A DNA stretch of 7,601 bases, taken from positions 1-7,601 of the forward strand of contig JAURXC010000284.1 in the NCBI GenBank assembly GCA_030654645.1, read 5' to 3'. Of this stretch, positions 5,525 through 7,601 are shown one piece after another (positions within the stretch are counted from its first letter, which is position 1; each line of letters opens with the position of its first letter). Origin of the DNA: Deltaproteobacteria bacterium (GTDB lineage Bacteria > Desulfobacterota > Desulfuromonadia > Geobacterales > Pseudopelobacteraceae). The notes beneath the pieces are model-generated. The model was given only the letters and a program-made list of their open reading frames with translations, was not told where the DNA came from and did not search any database. Made by a program: the position numbers and the translations under genes.

Positions 5525-5553
5525 ATTATAAGTTATAGCCGCATCCCGCGCAA
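5525..5553 (-). promoter_or_regulatory. Sigma-70 type promoter for the aguA-aguB-DUF2721 operon
   Basis: The minus strand carries TTGCGC at 5553-5548 and a perfect TATAAT at 5530-5525, separated by 17 bases. Transcription would begin near 5518, giving a leader of about 27 bases to the ATG at 5491. The position of this promoter excludes the upstream ATG at 5584 as the main start. Confidence 0.7.
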
Positions 5554-5701
5554 GCATCCTGTAATCAGGAGGAAATAATTTCAAGTTTTGCCTTGATTTA
5601 TCTCACCGATTGCATTAGTAAAATGTATTCATAATTTGTATACAGTATGTTGAGCCGGATCTACATATCAACACAATCCCCACACAGAAAGGAGAGTATC
5701 A
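5554..5701. other. Divergent intergenic region between aguA and the fumarase gene
   Basis: This AT-rich stretch must contain the fumarase promoter. I see no strong match; TTGATT at 5593-5598 with TAGTAA at 5616-5621 (17-base spacer) is a weak candidate. A perfect 8-base palindrome, TGTATACA, lies at 5637-5644 and could be half of an operator. A 6-base inverted repeat, TGTTGA (5648-5653) and TCAACA (5668-5673), lies in the probable leader. The fumarase binding site AAAGGAG is at 5688-5694. No small gene is convincing here. Confidence 0.5.
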
Positions 5702-7327
5702 ATGTCCACCAAACCGTTCGTTTATCAGGAGCCGTTCCCGCTTGCCAAGGATGAGACCAAATACCGCAAGATCGAGGGCTCGGAAAAGTACGTGACCGTC
5801 GAGAAATTCGCCGATAAGGATGTTGTCAGGGTTTGCCCGGAGGCGCTTTCGATCCTGGCCAACGAGGCCATGAAGGATGTTTCCTTCCTGCTGCGCCCCG
5901 CCCACAACGAGCAGGTGGCCAAGATCCTCGCCGACCCCGAAGCATCGATGAATGACAAAGGCGTGGCGCTGGCTTTCCTGCGTAATGCCGAAATCGCCGC
6001 ACAGTTTGATCTGCCGGTCTGCCAGGATACCGGCACCGCCACCATCGTCGCCAAGAAGGGACAGCAGGTCTGGACCGGCGTCAAGGACGAAGAGTGGCTA
6101 TCCAAGGGTGTTTACAAGACCTACACCGAAGAGAACCTGCGCTATTCCCAGACCGTGGCTCTGGATATGTACGAAGAACTCAACACCGGCACCAACCTGC
6201 CGGCCCAGATCGACATCATGGCTACCGACGGCGATTACTACAAATTCGTATTCATGGCCAAGGGGGGCGGTTCCGCCAACAAGACCATGCTCTATCAGGA
6301 GACCAAGGCGCTTTTGACACCGGACAAGCTGTACAAGTATCTGGTGGAAAAGATGAAGTATCTCGGCACCGCCGCCTGCCCGCCGTACCACATCGCCTTC
6401 GCAATCGGCGGTACCTCGGCCGATGCCTGCATGAAGACAGTCAAACTGGCCACCGCCAAGGAACTGGACGGACTGCCGTCCAGCGGCAATGAGCACGGCC
6501 AGGCTTTCCGCGACGTGGAGCTGGAAAACAAACTGCTGGAAGCGGCACAGAAGCTCGGCATCGGCGCCCAGTTCGGCGGCAAGTACTGTGCCCATGACGT
6601 ACGCGTTGTCCGCCTGCCGCGCCACGGCGCATCCTGCCCGGTCGGCATGGCTGTTTCCTGTTCGGCAGACCGCAACATCAAGGCCAAGATCACCAAGGAA
6701 GGCCTGTTCGTCGAGGAGATGGACCGCAATCCTGGCCGCCTGATTCCGGACCAGTATCGCGGCAAGCACGAGCATGGCGTCAAGATCGACCTGAACATGC
6801 CGATGAAAGACATCCTGGCCGAACTGACCAAGCATCCGGTCTCAACACCGCTGCTGCTCTCCGGCACGATCGTGGTCGGCCGCGACATCGCCCACGCCAA
6901 GTTCAAGGAGATCATGGACAGCGGCAAGCCGCTGCCGGAATACCTGCTCAACCACCCGATCTACTACGCAGGTCCGGCCAAGACTCCTCCCGGCAAGGCC
7001 TCCGGTTCCTTCGGTCCGACCACGGCCGGCCGCATGGACAGCTATGTTGACGAACTGCAGTCCAAGGGCGGTTCGCTGATCATGATCGCCAAGGGCAACC
7101 GCAGCCAGCAGGTCACCGACGCCTGCAAGAAATACGGCGGGTTCTACCTCGGTTCAATCGGCGGCCCGGCAGCTGTCCTGGCCGAAGAGAACATCAAGAA
7201 GGTCGAGTGCATCGACTTCCCCGAACTGGGAATGGAAGCTGTCTGGAAGATTGAAGTCGAGAACTTCCCTGCCTTCATCCTGGTCGATGACAAGGGAACC
7301 GACTTCTTCAAGCAGCTCGGTCTGTAA
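5702..7327 (+). CDS. fumA: Class I fumarate hydratase (iron-sulfur, FumA/FumB type)
   Basis: The 541-residue protein is a full-length class I fumarase, close to the 548 residues of E. coli FumA. It interconverts fumarate and L-malate in the cytoplasm with an oxygen-sensitive [4Fe-4S] cluster. Three cysteines are spaced exactly as the FumA cluster ligands: Cys107 in LPVCQDTGTA, Cys226 in TAACPPYHIAFAIGGTSAD, and Cys320 in GMAVSCSADRN. The N-terminal hydrolyase domain runs to about residue 330. The C-terminal beta domain includes LSGTIVVGRDIAHAK at 386-400 and the PIYYAGPAKTPPGKASGSFG region at 419-438 with the GPTTAGRMDSYVD active-site segment. AAAGGAG lies 7 bases before the ATG. The gene is transcribed alone, diverging from the agmatine operon, and ends in a strong terminator. 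An enzyme of this type fits an anaerobe with a central TCA cycle. I see no defect; tartrate dehydratase is a less likely alternative. Confidence 0.97.
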   Translation: MSTKPFVYQEPFPLAKDETKYRKIEGSEKYVTVEKFADKDVVRVCPEALSILANEAMKDVSFLLRPAHNEQVAKILADPEASMNDKGVALAFLRNAEIAAQFDLPVCQDTGTATIVAKKGQQVWTGVKDEEWLSKGVYKTYTEENLRYSQTVALDMYEELNTGTNLPAQIDIMATDGDYYKFVFMAKGGGSANKTMLYQETKALLTPDKLYKYLVEKMKYLGTAACPPYHIAFAIGGTSADACMKTVKLATAKELDGLPSSGNEHGQAFRDVELENKLLEAAQKLGIGAQFGGKYCAHDVRVVRLPRHGASCPVGMAVSCSADRNIKAKITKEGLFVEEMDRNPGRLIPDQYRGKHEHGVKIDLNMPMKDILAELTKHPVSTPLLLSGTIVVGRDIAHAKFKEIMDSGKPLPEYLLNHPIYYAGPAKTPPGKASGSFGPTTAGRMDSYVDELQSKGGSLIMIAKGNRSQQVTDACKKYGGFYLGSIGGPAAVLAEENIKKVECIDFPELGMEAVWKIEVENFPAFILVDDKGTDFFKQLGL

Positions 7328-7347
7328 TCAGATCTGACGTTACAAAG

Positions 7348-7384
7348 AAAAGCCCCCGGTTGCGCATGCGGCCGGGGGCTTTTT
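7348..7384 (+). terminator. Strong rho-independent terminator after the fumarase gene
   Basis: AAAAGCCCCCGG at 7348-7359 pairs perfectly with CCGGGGGCTTTT at 7372-7383 around a 12-base loop that contains TGCGCATGCG. A T run follows on the plus strand, and A-rich sequence before the stem gives a T run on the minus strand as well. It lies 20 bases after the fumarase stop and about 20 bases beyond the stop of the converging SHOCT gene, so it probably ends both transcripts. Confidence 0.93.
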
Positions 7385-7403
7385 CTGTTTGGGAGGATGG
7401 ACT

Positions 7404-7601
7404 CTATAACTGTTCCAGTAACTTGATTTTTCGTTCTTTATATTCGTTCTCGTCAATTAGCCCCTTTTCGAACAGTCCTTTCAATCTCAGCAGTTTGCTC
7501 TCTATATCATCGCCCGGCAATGGCGCAGGGGTGCTTGTGTTTTGAGGTGATGCCATCGAGATGTTGGTGCCGCCGGCAACAGCCCGTTTTTCTTCCAGCT
7601 C
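7404..7601 (-). CDS. SHOCT-domain protein, C-terminal part only (enters from beyond the window)
   Basis: The last 65 residues are visible, in frame from base 7601 to the TAG at 7406-7404. They begin with ELEEKRAVAG, pass through a Ser/Thr/Pro/Gln-rich linker, and end with a SHOCT domain: IESKLLRLKGLFEKGLIDEN followed by EYKERKIKLLEQL. SHOCT (short C-terminal) domains of about 30 residues sit at the ends of many otherwise unrelated proteins, often with membrane or PH-like domains, and are thought to mediate oligomerisation. The main domain is outside the window, so the role of this protein cannot be told. It converges on the fumarase gene, sharing the bidirectional terminator. Confidence 0.85.
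   Translation of the reverse strand, partial: ELEEKRAVAGGTNISMASPQNTSTPAPLPGDDIESKLLRLKGLFEKGLIDENEYKERKIKLLEQL

Noticed and set aside
5492..5584. N-terminal extension of agmatine deiminase to 5584
   Set aside because: A good promoter with a perfect TATAAT lies inside the extension, and the ATG at 5491 has its own binding site and matches the family start.
5570..5630. Possible small peptide gene after AGGAGG at about 5568-5573 on the plus strand
   Set aside because: No ATG or GTG stands at the right distance; the frame is about 18 codons of ordinary AT-rich sequence, and the region more likely serves as control DNA.
6098..6835. Minus-strand frame of 245 codons
   Set aside because: It is antisense to the class I fumarase and has no recognisable domain or binding site.

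Overview
The window most resembles a chromosomal segment from a Geobacter-like anaerobe (Desulfuromonadia). This is an inference from gene content and style: a class I iron-sulfur fumarase, an agmatine deiminase / N-carbamoylputrescine amidase pair, a short TsaA-only TrmO, and GC-rich housekeeping genes beside AT-richer accessory DNA. No 16S gene or other decisive marker is present. I see no CRISPR array, transposase, phage gene or toxin-antitoxin pair, and no clearly undescribed system.

Region 1 (about 1-2800, all on the minus strand) is a mixed run of small accessory genes, some intact and some broken. In transcription order it holds a CYTH/class IV adenylate-cyclase-like C-terminal fragment, an intact cupin, the C-terminal end of a short-chain dehydrogenase interrupted by an in-frame TGA, an intact TsaA/TrmO methyltransferase, an intact DUF2461 protein, a GyrI-like protein cut off after about 52 residues, and the start of a lipoprotein that leaves the window at base 1. 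Three of these seven are remnants. The run lies directly downstream of a tRNA gene, so it looks like a degraded accessory segment. Several intact genes keep good ribosome binding sites and tight spacing to their neighbours.

Region 2 (about 2750-3025, minus strand) is a complete tRNA-Asn(GTT) unit: a strong promoter with an inverted repeat across its -35 box and spacer, the tRNA with encoded CCA, and a rho-independent terminator.

Region 3 (about 3030-5555, minus strand) is a compact three-gene operon under a clear TTGCGC-N17-TATAAT promoter. Agmatine deiminase makes N-carbamoylputrescine and the overlapping amidase gene converts that to putrescine. A DUF2721 membrane protein of unknown function follows one base after the amidase stop.

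Region 4 (about 5555-7400, plus strand) holds a divergently transcribed class I fumarate hydratase of the TCA cycle, ended by a strong, probably bidirectional terminator. Converging on that terminator from the right is the C-terminal part of a SHOCT-domain protein that enters from beyond base 7601.
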